DNA of 5,980 bases, from positions 1 to 5,980 of the forward strand of contig CAMLOZ010000245.1 of assembly GCA_946481625.1 (NCBI GenBank), in the 5' to 3' direction. The translations under genes and the position numbers were made by a program. Below, one piece after another: positions 1 to 5,980 of the stretch; within the stretch, counting starts at the first letter, position 1, and every line of letters starts with the position of its first letter. This stretch comes from an uncultured Haloferula sp. (GTDB lineage Bacteria > Verrucomicrobiota > Verrucomicrobiae > Verrucomicrobiales > Akkermansiaceae). The notes under the pieces were generated by a model. The model was not told the origin of the DNA. It searched no databases and saw nothing but the letters and a program-made list of their open reading frames with translations.

Positions 1-365
1 GCAACGCGCGCGACTGCTTCCTCATCGAGCTCGCCAAGTGGGGACTCGGGAAGAAGGACCTCGTCCCGAATCTCAATTGGTTCAGCAAGGTCGTGGCGGA
101 TGAGGAAGGGAAACTCTCCTTCGTGCCCGGCCACTCGAAGGCGGGCGACATGATCGAACTGCGCTTCGAAATCGACACCCTCGTCGTGCTGAACACCTGC
201 CAGCATCCCTTCGATCCCGATCCCGAGTACCGGCCCCGCCCGGTGAAGTTGGAGGTCGTCACCGGCGTTGAGCCCTTCGAGGACGACCCCTCATTCACCG
301 TGCGCCCGGAAAACCGCCGCGCCTGGGAGAACAACCAAACCTATCACGCGCTCCGCCTGCCATGA
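1..365 (+). CDS. cgdA: DUF1989 protein, UAAP1 type; probable carboxyguanidine deiminase subunit (3' part only)
   Basis: This is the C-terminal 120 residues of a protein of roughly 230-240 residues; the start lies before the window. The frame is open from base 3 and ends at TGA 363-365. Seen: an N-L-N-W-F block (visible residues 23-27), a G-L-F-type strand followed by AGD.IELR, then NTCQHPFDP with its cysteine at visible residue 66. These match the DUF1989 core of 'urea amidolyase-associated protein 1'. A tail rich in Pro and acidic residues follows, ending [16 protein letters not shown], which is typical of UAAP1 and absent from the shorter UAAP2. Known of the family: UAAP1 and UAAP2 pair as carboxyguanidine deiminase, converting carboxyguanidine to allophanate and ammonia in the cytoplasm. 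The stop overlaps the next start (ATGA), suggesting translational coupling and matched subunit amounts. The family call is firm. The A/B lettering follows gene order and is less certain. GTG at 93 is internal, not the start. Confidence 0.9.
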   Translation, partial: NARDCFLIELAKWGLGKKDLVPNLNWFSKVVADEEGKLSFVPGHSKAGDMIELRFEIDTLVVLNTCQHPFDPDPEYRPRPVKLEVVTGVEPFEDDPSFTVRPENRRAWENNQTYHALRLP

Positions 366-994
366 CCGAAAGCACCTATGACCCGGCGGATGCCGCCTAT
401 CGCCACGTGATTCCCGCGGGCGACTGGTGGGTTCACGAGATCAAGCGCGGCCAGACCCTCCGCATCCTCGATCTCGAAGGCAACCAGGCCGCGGACACGC
501 TTTTCTACAACGCCGCCGATCCCACCGACCGCTACTCGGCCGATGGCACGATCCAGGCCCAACAGGCCCTCTACCTGACCACCGGCACCAAGCTGATGAG
601 CACGGAGGGCAATGTCCTCTTGGAAATCACCGCCGATACCTGTGGACGTCATGACACCCTCGGCGGCGCCTGCTCGCGCGAGAGCAACACCATGCGCTAT
701 GCCCACGACAAGGAGTGCATGCACGCCTGCCGCGACTCCTTCATCCGCGGCGCTCAGGAGTGGAAGGTGGAACTGACCAAGCGCGACATCACCTGCAACA
801 TCAACTTCTTCATGAACGTCCCCGTCAGCCCGGACGGCGCCCTCACCTTTGCCGACGGCATCTCGGCCCCCGGCCGCTACGTCGAGCTCCGCGCCGGGAT
901 GGACGTCATCTGCCTGATCTCGAACTGCCCCCAACTCAATAACCCCTGCAACGGCTGGAACCCCACGCCCGTCGAAGTCCTGATCTGGGACTGA
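362..994 (+). CDS. cgdB: DUF1989 protein, UAAP2 type; probable carboxyguanidine deiminase subunit
   Basis: A complete 210-residue protein, the usual length for UAAP2. Its ATG sits inside the stop of the preceding gene (ATGA). Motifs seen in order: G-Q-T-L-R-I-L-D near residue 30; Q-A-A-D-T-L-F-Y (42-49); DTCGRHD (92-98); GGACSRESN (101-109); a C-M-H-A-C cluster (C119, H121, C123); [10 protein letters not shown] (146-155); and [18 protein letters not shown] (187-204). The many conserved Cys, His and Asp residues suggest a metal or nucleophile centre. That is known in general terms for this fold; I cannot assign catalytic residues here. The C-terminal half aligns with the visible part of the preceding protein (N-[IL]-N-[FW]-F, AG..ELR, N-x-C), so the two are paralogues. 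Together they are expected to form the deiminase supplying allophanate to the hydrolase encoded downstream. Earlier databases call it urea carboxylase-associated protein 2. The family is certain; the deiminase role comes from published homologues. Confidence 0.92.
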   Translation: MTESTYDPADAAYRHVIPAGDWWVHEIKRGQTLRILDLEGNQAADTLFYNAADPTDRYSADGTIQAQQALYLTTGTKLMSTEGNVLLEITADTCGRHDTLGGACSRESNTMRYAHDKECMHACRDSFIRGAQEWKVELTKRDITCNINFFMNVPVSPDGALTFADGISAPGRYVELRAGMDVICLISNCPQLNNPCNGWNPTPVEVLIWD

Positions 995-1037
995 GCTTCC
1001 CGGCAAATCATGAAGCGCGGTGGTCAATGCTTGCCCC

Positions 1038-1061
1038 TGGGAGCGCGGAGCCTCCGGCCCA
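1038..1061. repeat. Imperfect inverted repeat in the spacer, possibly a short dispersed palindromic element
   Basis: Outer arms TGGG (1038-1041) and CCCA (1058-1061) enclose inner arms CGGAG (1046-1050) and CTCCG (1052-1056), with an asymmetric bulge between them. No T-run follows, so it is not a standard terminator. Its form (GGGAGCGCGGA, then CTCC, then a G/C arm) resembles the hairpin repeats at 2973-3032 and short GC-rich elements I associate with Verrucomicrobiota spacers. Membership of a dispersed family is inference; only one copy of this form is present here. Confidence 0.4.
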
Positions 1062-1097
1062 CAGAGCGGTCCCCCTCGCGGCTCACCGCCTTTCAAA

Positions 1098-1127
1098 TTT
1101 CGCGCTCTTTCCCGTCCTTTCGCGGTT
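1098..1127 (+). repeat. Three tandem 10-bp units beginning TTTC(G/C)CG
   Basis: The heptamers TTTCGCG (1098), TTTCCCG (1108) and TTTCGCG (1118) recur at exactly 10-bp steps, and the last runs into GGTTAAT (1124-1130). Exact 10-bp phasing and the terminal GCGGTTAA resemble a broad class of dispersed repeats built from 10-bp TTTGCG-like units ending in GGTTA, which I recall from Verrucomicrobia, Planctomycetes, Cyanobacteria and Bacteroidetes. A helically phased protein-binding site upstream of the carboxylase gene is the alternative. The periodicity is directly visible; the class assignment is from memory. Confidence 0.55.
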
Positions 1128-1175
1128 AATCCCTGTTTCCTCTCTCAAGGTGGCATCGACCCACCCTTCCGTCCG

Positions 1176-4100
1176 ATGAACGGCCCCATCCTCATAGCAA
1201 ATCGCGGCGAGATCGCGGCTCGCGCGATCCGCACCATCCATGCCCTAGGCTTGAAGGCGGTGACGGTATATTCGGATCCCGACTCCGGCTCCCCCCATGT
1301 CGATCTCGCGGATGAATCCCATCGTCTCGGCCCCGGCCCGGTAGCCGAGAGCTACCTCCTCAAAGACGAACTCATCCGCATCGCTCAACAAACCAACGCC
1401 GCCGCCGTCTTCCCCGGCTACGGTCTCCTCAGCGAGAACACCGACTTCGCCCGCATGTGCGAAGACGCCGGGGTCAAATGGCTCGGTCCCACCCCGGAAC
1501 AAATCATCGCCTTCGGTCTGAAGCACGAAGCCCGCCGCTTGGCAGGGGACGCGGGCGTCCCGCTGGTCCCCGGCACCGATCTGTTAGGAGACGCTGCCGC
1601 CGCCCTGACCGCCGCCGAAACCATCGGCTACCCCGTCATGCTCAAAAGCACCGCAGGTGGTGGCGGCATCGGCATGAAGGTCTGCCGGGATGCCGCCGAA
1701 CTCGCGAAGGAGTTCGAAAGCGTCGTGCGCGTGAGCGAGCGCAGCTTCGGCTCGGGCGGCGTCTTCATCGAACGCTTCATCCAGCGCGGCCGCCATGTCG
1801 AGGTTCAGATCTTCGGCGATGGCAAGGGCCGCGTCCTCGCGCTCGGCGAACGCGATTGCTCCGTCCAGCGCCGCAACCAGAAGGTCTTCGAGGAAACACC
1901 CGCACCTCACCTCTCCGAAGAGGTCCGCCATGCCCTCCACGCCGCAGCCGTGAAACTTGGCGAAAGCGTCGCCTATCGCTCCGCGGGCACCGTCGAGTTC
2001 ATCTACGATGCCGATCGTGGCGACTTCTTCTTCCTTGAGGTCAATACCCGTCTGCAAGTCGAGCACGGCGTGACCGAACTCGTCACCGGTATCGACCTCG
2101 TGGAGTGGATGATCCGTCTCGCCCTCGACGAATCCTGGCAAATGCCCGCCGCGGCCCCCTCGCCGACAGGCCACGCCATCCAGGCCCGCGTCTATGCGGA
2201 AGACCCCAATCACAACTTCCGCCCGAGCTCCGGACTCCTGACCGAAGCGAGCTTCCCCGCCTGGACCCGCTGCGATGGCTGGATCGCCGCGGGCACCGAA
2301 GTCAGCCCCTTCTACGATCCGCTCCTCTCCAAGGTCATGGTCCACTCGGCCAACCGCGAGGAAGCCGTGGCGGCGCTGTCCCGCGCACTCGACGAAACCC
2401 GGATCTCCGGCATCGAGACCAACTTGCGCTACCTCCGGCAGGTGGCCGCGTGGTCGCCCTTCGTGACGGGCGGCGTCGCCATGCGCGACATGGCGGGCTT
2501 CGACTACAGGCCGGCCACCATCGATGTGCTGTCCGCCGGTACGATGACGACCATCCAGGACTGGCCGGGCCGCACCGGACTGTGGGAGGTAGGCGTTCCT
2601 CCCTGCGGTCCCTTCGATTCGCTCTCCTTCCGCCTCGCGAACCGGATGCTCGGCAATCCCGAGGGCACGCCCGCGCTCGAGATCACGCTGGGCGGCCCAT
2701 CCCTCCGCTTCAATACCGCCACCACCGTCGCCGTCGCCGGGGCAAGCGTGCTGGTCATGAGGAATGGCGAGCCCGTCAATACCTCCTCCCCGATCGTTCT
2801 AACAGCAGGCGATACCCTCAGGATCGGCCGCATCGAAGGCCCCGGCATGCGCTGCTACCTCGCGGTCGCAGGCGGCATTGAATCCCCGGACTACCTCGGC
2901 AGCGCCTCCACCTTCACCCTCGGCAAGTTCGGCGGTCCCTTCGGCCGCGCCCTCCTTCCCGGCGATGTCCTGGGCATAAGGAGAGCGGACACTCCTGTCC
3001 CCGGGATAAGGAGCAGCGACACTCCCGTCGCTGAACATTCTTCCCCCGCGATCCCCATCACCCGCGAATGGAACATCGCCGTCCTCTACGGACCTCACGG
3101 TGCCCCCGACTTCTTCCTCGACGAAGACATCGATACCTTCTTCGCCACCGCGTGGGAGGTCCATTACAACTCCGCCCGCACCGGTGTCCGCCTGATCGGC
3201 CCGAAACCGAAGTGGGCGCGCGCCGACGGCGGCGAGGCCGGACTTCACCCCTCGAACCTCCACGACAACGCCTACGCCATCGGTGCGGTGGATTTCACCG
3301 GCGACATGCCGGTCATCCTCGGTCCCGATGGACCCAGCCTCGGCGGCTTCGTCTGCCCCGTGGTCGTCGTCGATGCCGAGCTGTGGAAGCTCGGTCAGCT
3401 TCATCCCGGCGATAAAATCCGCTTCGTGCCCGTGGATGAAGCATGGGCCACCGCCCGCATCCGCGAGGTGGAGGCATTCCTCTCCGGCTCCGGCGACCAA
3501 CTTGCCGATCCTCAACCCTTGCCTCTCGGCTCCTGCCTCATCGACTCCTTCGGCGAAGGCGACGAGGCCGTTGTGGTCCGCAGGGCGGGGGACCGCTACT
3601 TCCTGATCGAGTTCGGCCCGCACCATCTCGACCTCAAGCTCCGCTTCAAGGTCCACGTCGTTCACGAATGGCTGAAGGAGCAGGAGATCCCGGGCATCAT
3701 CGACCTGACACCCGGGATCCGCTCCCTGCAGGTTCATTTCGACCCGGCGCTCGTCTCGCGCGACGATCTCTGGCGGATCATCCGCAATGGCATCCTCTCG
3801 CTCCCGCCGCTCGAGCAGATCGAGGTGCCCGCGCGCGTGGTCCATCTCCCTCTTAGTTGGGATGACCCCAGCACGCGGGAGGCGATTCGCAAGTACATGC
3901 AGAGCGTGCGCCCGGACGCCCCTTGGTGCCCGAGCAATCTCGAATTCATCCGCCGCATCAACGGCCTCGATTCCATCGACGAGGTGTACCGGATTTTCTT
4001 CGATGCCTCTTACCTCGTGATGGGGCTCGGAGACGTCTATCTCGGCGCGCCGGTGGCCACGCCGCTCGACCCGCGCCACCGCCTCGTGACGACGAAGTAC

Positions 4101-4775
4101 AATCCGGCGCGCACCTGGACCCCGGAGAACGCGGTGGGCATCGGCGGTGCCTACCTCTGCATCTATGGCATGGAAGGTCCCGGCGGCTACCAGTTCACCG
4201 GCAGGACCATCCCGGTCTGGAACCGCTGGCGGACCACCGCCGACTTTACGATGCCCTGGCTGCTCCGCTTCTTCGACCAGCTCCGTTTCTATCCGGTAAG
4301 CGCGGAGGAACTCCTGCGCCTGCGCGAGGAAGTCCCGCGCGGTCGCCACAGGCTGGAAATCGAGGAGACGGTCTTCCGCTTGGCCGACTACGAGGCGTTC
4401 CTCGAGGCCCATGCGGGCGGGATTGCGGAATTCCAGGCCACCCAGCGCGCCGCCTTCGCCGCCGAGCGTCAGCGTTGGGAGGAAGCGGGGCTCTCCATGG
4501 ATGCTCCCGCGGAGGAAACCGTCGTGGAATCCGAAATCACCATCCCCGATGGCTGCATCACCCTCGACAGCCCGGTGACCGGCAGCGTGTGGAAGATCGG
4601 TGTTCAGGCAGGGGATCTGCTGTCCCCATCCGCCACCGCCATGATTCTGGAAGCCATGAAGATGGAGGTGCCGCTCGATGCGGACGAAGCCATGCACGTC
4701 GTCGAGGTCCTGGTGGCCGAGGGCACCAGTGTCCGCGCGGGACAAGCCTTGCTCGTGGTGCGGCCCGGCAATTGA
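1176..4775 (+). CDS. uca: Biotin-dependent urea/guanidine carboxylase, complete (1199 residues)
   Basis: A full-length cytoplasmic carboxylase of the usual ~1200 residues. ATG 1176 is chosen because the conserved ILIANRGEIAARAIR begins at residue 5; no close Shine-Dalgarno is seen. Biotin carboxylase domain, ~1-445: Gly-rich ATP loop KSTAGGGGIGMK (157-168), HVEVQ (207-211), ERDCSVQRRNQK (225-236), E274, EVNTRLQVEH (288-297; E288, N290, R292) and R338, matching E. coli AccC catalytic positions. KipA-like AHS2 domain, ~449-757: QDWPGR, GPHGAPDFF (from 639) and GEAGLHPSN (686-694). KipI-like AHS1 domain, ~784-1040: GPHHLDLKLRF (814-824), GLGD (950-953) and GIGGAYLCIYGMEGPGGYQ (988-1006); with AHS2 this forms the carboxyltransferase. 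A charged helical linker (~1083-1105) precedes the biotin carrier domain (~1121-1199), with EAMKM and biotinyl Lys1162. Expected reaction: ATP-dependent carboxylation of urea to allophanate, or of guanidine to carboxyguanidine. The two DUF1989 neighbours favour guanidine. Residues 600-619 are an odd in-frame repeat pair. Confidence 0.97.
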   Translation: MNGPILIANRGEIAARAIRTIHALGLKAVTVYSDPDSGSPHVDLADESHRLGPGPVAESYLLKDELIRIAQQTNAAAVFPGYGLLSENTDFARMCEDAGVKWLGPTPEQIIAFGLKHEARRLAGDAGVPLVPGTDLLGDAAAALTAAETIGYPVMLKSTAGGGGIGMKVCRDAAELAKEFESVVRVSERSFGSGGVFIERFIQRGRHVEVQIFGDGKGRVLALGERDCSVQRRNQKVFEETPAPHLSEEVRHALHAAAVKLGESVAYRSAGTVEFIYDADRGDFFFLEVNTRLQVEHGVTELVTGIDLVEWMIRLALDESWQMPAAAPSPTGHAIQARVYAEDPNHNFRPSSGLLTEASFPAWTRCDGWIAAGTEVSPFYDPLLSKVMVHSANREEAVAALSRALDETRISGIETNLRYLRQVAAWSPFVTGGVAMRDMAGFDYRPATIDVLSAGTMTTIQDWPGRTGLWEVGVPPCGPFDSLSFRLANRMLGNPEGTPALEITLGGPSLRFNTATTVAVAGASVLVMRNGEPVNTSSPIVLTAGDTLRIGRIEGPGMRCYLAVAGGIESPDYLGSASTFTLGKFGGPFGRALLPGDVLGIRRADTPVPGIRSSDTPVAEHSSPAIPITREWNIAVLYGPHGAPDFFLDEDIDTFFATAWEVHYNSARTGVRLIGPKPKWARADGGEAGLHPSNLHDNAYAIGAVDFTGDMPVILGPDGPSLGGFVCPVVVVDAELWKLGQLHPGDKIRFVPVDEAWATARIREVEAFLSGSGDQLADPQPLPLGSCLIDSFGEGDEAVVVRRAGDRYFLIEFGPHHLDLKLRFKVHVVHEWLKEQEIPGIIDLTPGIRSLQVHFDPALVSRDDLWRIIRNGILSLPPLEQIEVPARVVHLPLSWDDPSTREAIRKYMQSVRPDAPWCPSNLEFIRRINGLDSIDEVYRIFFDASYLVMGLGDVYLGAPVATPLDPRHRLVTTKYNPARTWTPENAVGIGGAYLCIYGMEGPGGYQFTGRTIPVWNRWRTTADFTMPWLLRFFDQLRFYPVSAEELLRLREEVPRGRHRLEIEETVFRLADYEAFLEAHAGGIAEFQATQRAAFAAERQRWEEAGLSMDAPAEETVVESEITIPDGCITLDSPVTGSVWKIGVQAGDLLSPSATAMILEAMKMEVPLDADEAMHVVEVLVAEGTSVRAGQALLVVRPGN
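2973..3002 (+). repeat. In-frame 30-bp hairpin repeat, copy 1, inside the carboxylase gene
   Basis: This copy encodes residues 600-609 (GIRRADTPVP). It shares 22 of 30 positions with the copy directly after it. Arms GGACA (2987-2991) and TGTCC (2996-3000) flank the loop CTCC; extended by one mismatch, the stem is GCGGAC/GTCCCC. It uses ATA, AGG and AGA codons, unlike the mostly C/G-ending codons around it. It lies in a region of the AHS2 half, just before the conserved VLYGPHGAPDFF block, where urea carboxylases have a variable linker, so an insertion would be tolerated. Confidence 0.75.
3003..3032 (+). repeat. In-frame 30-bp hairpin repeat, copy 2, inside the carboxylase gene
   Basis: This copy encodes residues 610-619 (GIRSSDTPVA), parallel to copy 1. 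The stem AGCGAC (3015-3020) / GTCGCT (3027-3032) is a perfect 6-bp pairing around the loop ACTCCC. Against copy 1, the loop is nearly unchanged while two stem pairs differ in a compensatory way (G-C to C-G, and G-C to A-T). This suggests the hairpin, not the peptide, was what was conserved before insertion. A dispersed palindromic element taken into the reading frame is the favoured explanation; a simple local duplication explains the pairing covariation less well. Confidence 0.75.
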
Positions 4776-4790
4776 AACCCACATCCCCGA

Positions 4791-5980
4791 ATGAGAATCG
4801 AAGAGATCAAGGCGAGGTTCCGGTCGGGTCTGACGCCATCCCGGTTGATGGCCGAGATCCACGATAAGATCGGGGCATGGAACGATCCGGCGCTCTTCAT
4901 CCATCTGCCATCCCGGGAGGAACTCCTCGCTCTCGCCGCCGAGGTCGAGAAGCTGCCCGGGGACCTTCCCCTCTGGGGCATCCCCTTCGTGGTGAAGGAC
5001 AATATCGATGTCGCGGGATGGCCCACCACCGCCGCCTGTCCGGCCTTCTCCTACCTCCCGCGTGAGGACGCGGAGGTCGTGCGCCTCCTGCGTGCGGCTG
5101 GTGCCATCCCCATCGGCAAGGCGAACATGGACCAGTTCGCCACCGGTCTCGTCGGCACCCGCTCGCCCTACGGGGCCGCGCGGAATGCCATCGATCCCGA
5201 GTTCCTGCCCGGCGGTTCGAGCTCCGGCAGCGCCTCGGCTGTCGCTGCCGGCCTCTGCTGCTTTTCCCTCGGCACCGATACCGCCGGCTCGGGCCGGGTG
5301 CCTGCGGCCTTCCAAGGCTTGATCGGCTGGAAGCCGACGAAGGGCCTGCTAAGTACGCGGGGTGTTGTGCCCGCCTGCCGCTCCTTGGATTGCGTCTCGG
5401 TCTTCGCCAACTGCGCCGCCGATGCCAGCCTCGTCGCAGGGGTCGCCGGGGTCTTTGACGAAGCCGATCCCTATTCCCGCGAGGTCGTCCCGTCCGGGGC
5501 CATCGGTGCGAAGTTCCGCTTCGGCGTGCCCGGGACCCTCGACTTCTCCGGCGATCCCGACACGGAAGCTCTGTTCGCGAAAGCCCTCGGCCGCATGAAG
5601 GAGATCGGCGGCGAACCGGTGGAGATCGATCTCACCCCCTTCACCGAAGCCGCCAAGCTCCTCTATGAAGGCCCGTGGGTCGCCGAACGCTGGGCCGCGG
5701 TCGGCGGCTTCGTCGAAGAGAATCCCGGCCAAGTCTTCCCCGTCACCCGCAAGATCCTCGAAGCCTCGAAGTCCTGGGACGCCGCTGCCGCCTTCCATGC
5801 CCAGTACCGTCTCGCGGAATTGGCGAGGGCCGCCGCGAAAGCATGGACGCACATCGATGTTCTTCTGCTCCCCACCACCCCGTGCCTCTACACCGTGGCA
5901 GAGGTGCTGGATGAGCCTTACCAGACAAATGCCACCCTCGGCCGCTACACGAATTTCATGAACCTGCTGGACCTGAGCGC
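4791..5980 (+). CDS. atzF: Allophanate hydrolase, amidase signature family (5' part, 396 residues, continues past the window)
   Basis: The frame opens at ATG 4791, 15 bp after the carboxylase stop, and has no stop to the window end. Full bacterial enzymes are ~600 residues, so the end of the amidase domain and the C-terminal domain are missing here. Amidase-signature catalytic triad seen: Lys69 in PFVVKDNIDV (65-74), cis-Ser143 in PGGSSSGSASAVAAG (140-154), and nucleophile Ser167 in GTDTAGSGRVPA (161-172). The Ser-Ser spacing of 24 is that of the family. GSGRVPAAFQGLIGWKPTKG is characteristic of allophanate hydrolase rather than GatA-type amidases. Tyr292 and Arg300 in YEGPWVAER appear to match the Tyr/Arg pair reported to bind allophanate in the yeast enzyme (from memory). 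It hydrolyses allophanate to ammonia and CO2 (via N-carboxycarbamate) in the cytoplasm, the last step of the pathway. It is a separate gene here, whereas fungal urea amidolyase fuses it to the carboxylase. The spacer ahead of the start has no purine-rich ribosome site. Confidence 0.96.
   Translation, partial: MRIEEIKARFRSGLTPSRLMAEIHDKIGAWNDPALFIHLPSREELLALAAEVEKLPGDLPLWGIPFVVKDNIDVAGWPTTAACPAFSYLPREDAEVVRLLRAAGAIPIGKANMDQFATGLVGTRSPYGAARNAIDPEFLPGGSSSGSASAVAAGLCCFSLGTDTAGSGRVPAAFQGLIGWKPTKGLLSTRGVVPACRSLDCVSVFANCAADASLVAGVAGVFDEADPYSREVVPSGAIGAKFRFGVPGTLDFSGDPDTEALFAKALGRMKEIGGEPVEIDLTPFTEAAKLLYEGPWVAERWAAVGGFVEENPGQVFPVTRKILEASKSWDAAAAFHAQYRLAELARAAAKAWTHIDVLLLPTTPCLYTVAEVLDEPYQTNATLGRYTNFMNLLDLS

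Larger units (their letters stand above)
995..1175 (+). other. 181-bp spacer between the second DUF1989 gene and the carboxylase gene
   Basis: The other two gene junctions are an overlap and a 15-bp gap, so this is the only substantial non-coding stretch in the window. It is built largely of repeat-like sequence: an imperfect inverted repeat at 1038-1061 and a 10-bp-periodic block at 1098-1127, then a pyrimidine-rich run to the carboxylase start. It contains no stem followed by a T-run, so no intrinsic terminator is supported, and no convincing -35/-10 pair. The carboxylase frame stays open back through the spacer to GTG 1020, but the translated 52 residues look like non-coding sequence and do not belong to the family. 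I infer that transcription reads through. Confidence 0.7.

Noticed and set aside
1..365. Guanidine riboswitch within the window
   Set aside because: The window begins inside the first visible gene, so the operon leader is not included; nothing in the 995-1175 spacer resembles the ykkC fold.
1038..1080. Intrinsic terminator after the second DUF1989 gene
   Set aside because: The inverted repeat is imperfect and is followed by C-rich sequence with no T-run.
344..1096. Minus-strand open frame opposite the second DUF1989 gene
   Set aside because: The plus-strand frame has family motifs throughout; the antisense translation is low-complexity and unrecognised.
1091..1130. Possible promoter in the AT-richer part of the spacer (TTTCAA ... 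GTTAAT)
   Set aside because: The two boxes are about 28 bp apart and poor matches; the sequence is better explained by the 10-bp repeat.
1020..1175. GTG 1020 as the carboxylase start, adding 52 N-terminal residues
   Set aside because: The added residues match nothing expected of the family and run through the spacer repeats; the conserved ILIANRGEI begins five residues after ATG 1176.
1584..2345. Minus-strand open frame (253 codons) opposite the biotin carboxylase domain
   Set aside because: It lies antisense to a highly conserved catalytic domain, has composition typical of GC-bias shadows, and shows no recognisable motif.
2973..3032. Frameshift or assembly error in the carboxylase at the repeat pair
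   Set aside because: Both units are exactly 30 bp, the frame is unbroken, and conserved carboxylase sequence continues in the same frame on both sides.
2799..5315. Very long minus-strand open frame (838 codons) opposite the carboxylase and hydrolase genes
   Set aside because: It is a shadow from strong GC third-position bias; the translation is low-complexity (rich in Gly, Ala, Glu, Arg and Asp) with no domain, and it spans two well-supported plus-strand genes.

Overview
The window is a four-gene, plus-strand nitrogen-assimilation operon cut at both ends. In order it holds the C-terminal part of a DUF1989 protein (UAAP1 type), a complete second DUF1989 protein (UAAP2 type), a complete 1199-residue biotin-dependent urea/guanidine carboxylase, and the first 396 residues of an allophanate hydrolase. 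All four reading frames look intact.

The set was long annotated as a urea carboxylase / allophanate hydrolase ('urea amidolyase') pathway with two 'associated' proteins. From published work on this gene group, as I recall it, the two DUF1989 proteins form carboxyguanidine deiminase (CgdAB), and the partner carboxylase usually prefers guanidine. The inferred pathway is: guanidine + bicarbonate + ATP to carboxyguanidine (carboxylase); carboxyguanidine to allophanate + ammonia (CgdAB); allophanate to ammonia and CO2 (AtzF). The gene order and motifs support this. The sequence alone does not settle urea versus guanidine preference.

Layout: 1-365 is the UAAP1/CgdA-like tail. 362-994 is UAAP2/CgdB-like and overlaps the previous gene by ATGA. 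995-1175 is a 181-bp spacer with repeat-like structure: an imperfect inverted repeat and a 10-bp-periodic TTTCGCG array. 1176-4775 is the carboxylase, with biotin carboxylase, KipA-like (AHS2), KipI-like (AHS1) and biotin carrier domains. After 15 bp, 4791-5980 is the allophanate hydrolase. No promoter, riboswitch or terminator is visible; any guanidine riboswitch would lie upstream of the window.

The organism is a GC-rich bacterium with strong C/G third-position preference and no clear Shine-Dalgarno sequences at the visible starts. The repeat types resemble short dispersed repeats I associate with Verrucomicrobiota (Luteolibacter/Haloferula-like genomes), so I tentatively favour that phylum. 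The most unusual feature is a pair of in-frame 30-bp hairpin-forming repeats inside the carboxylase gene, at 2973-3032. They look like a dispersed element domesticated as a protein linker.
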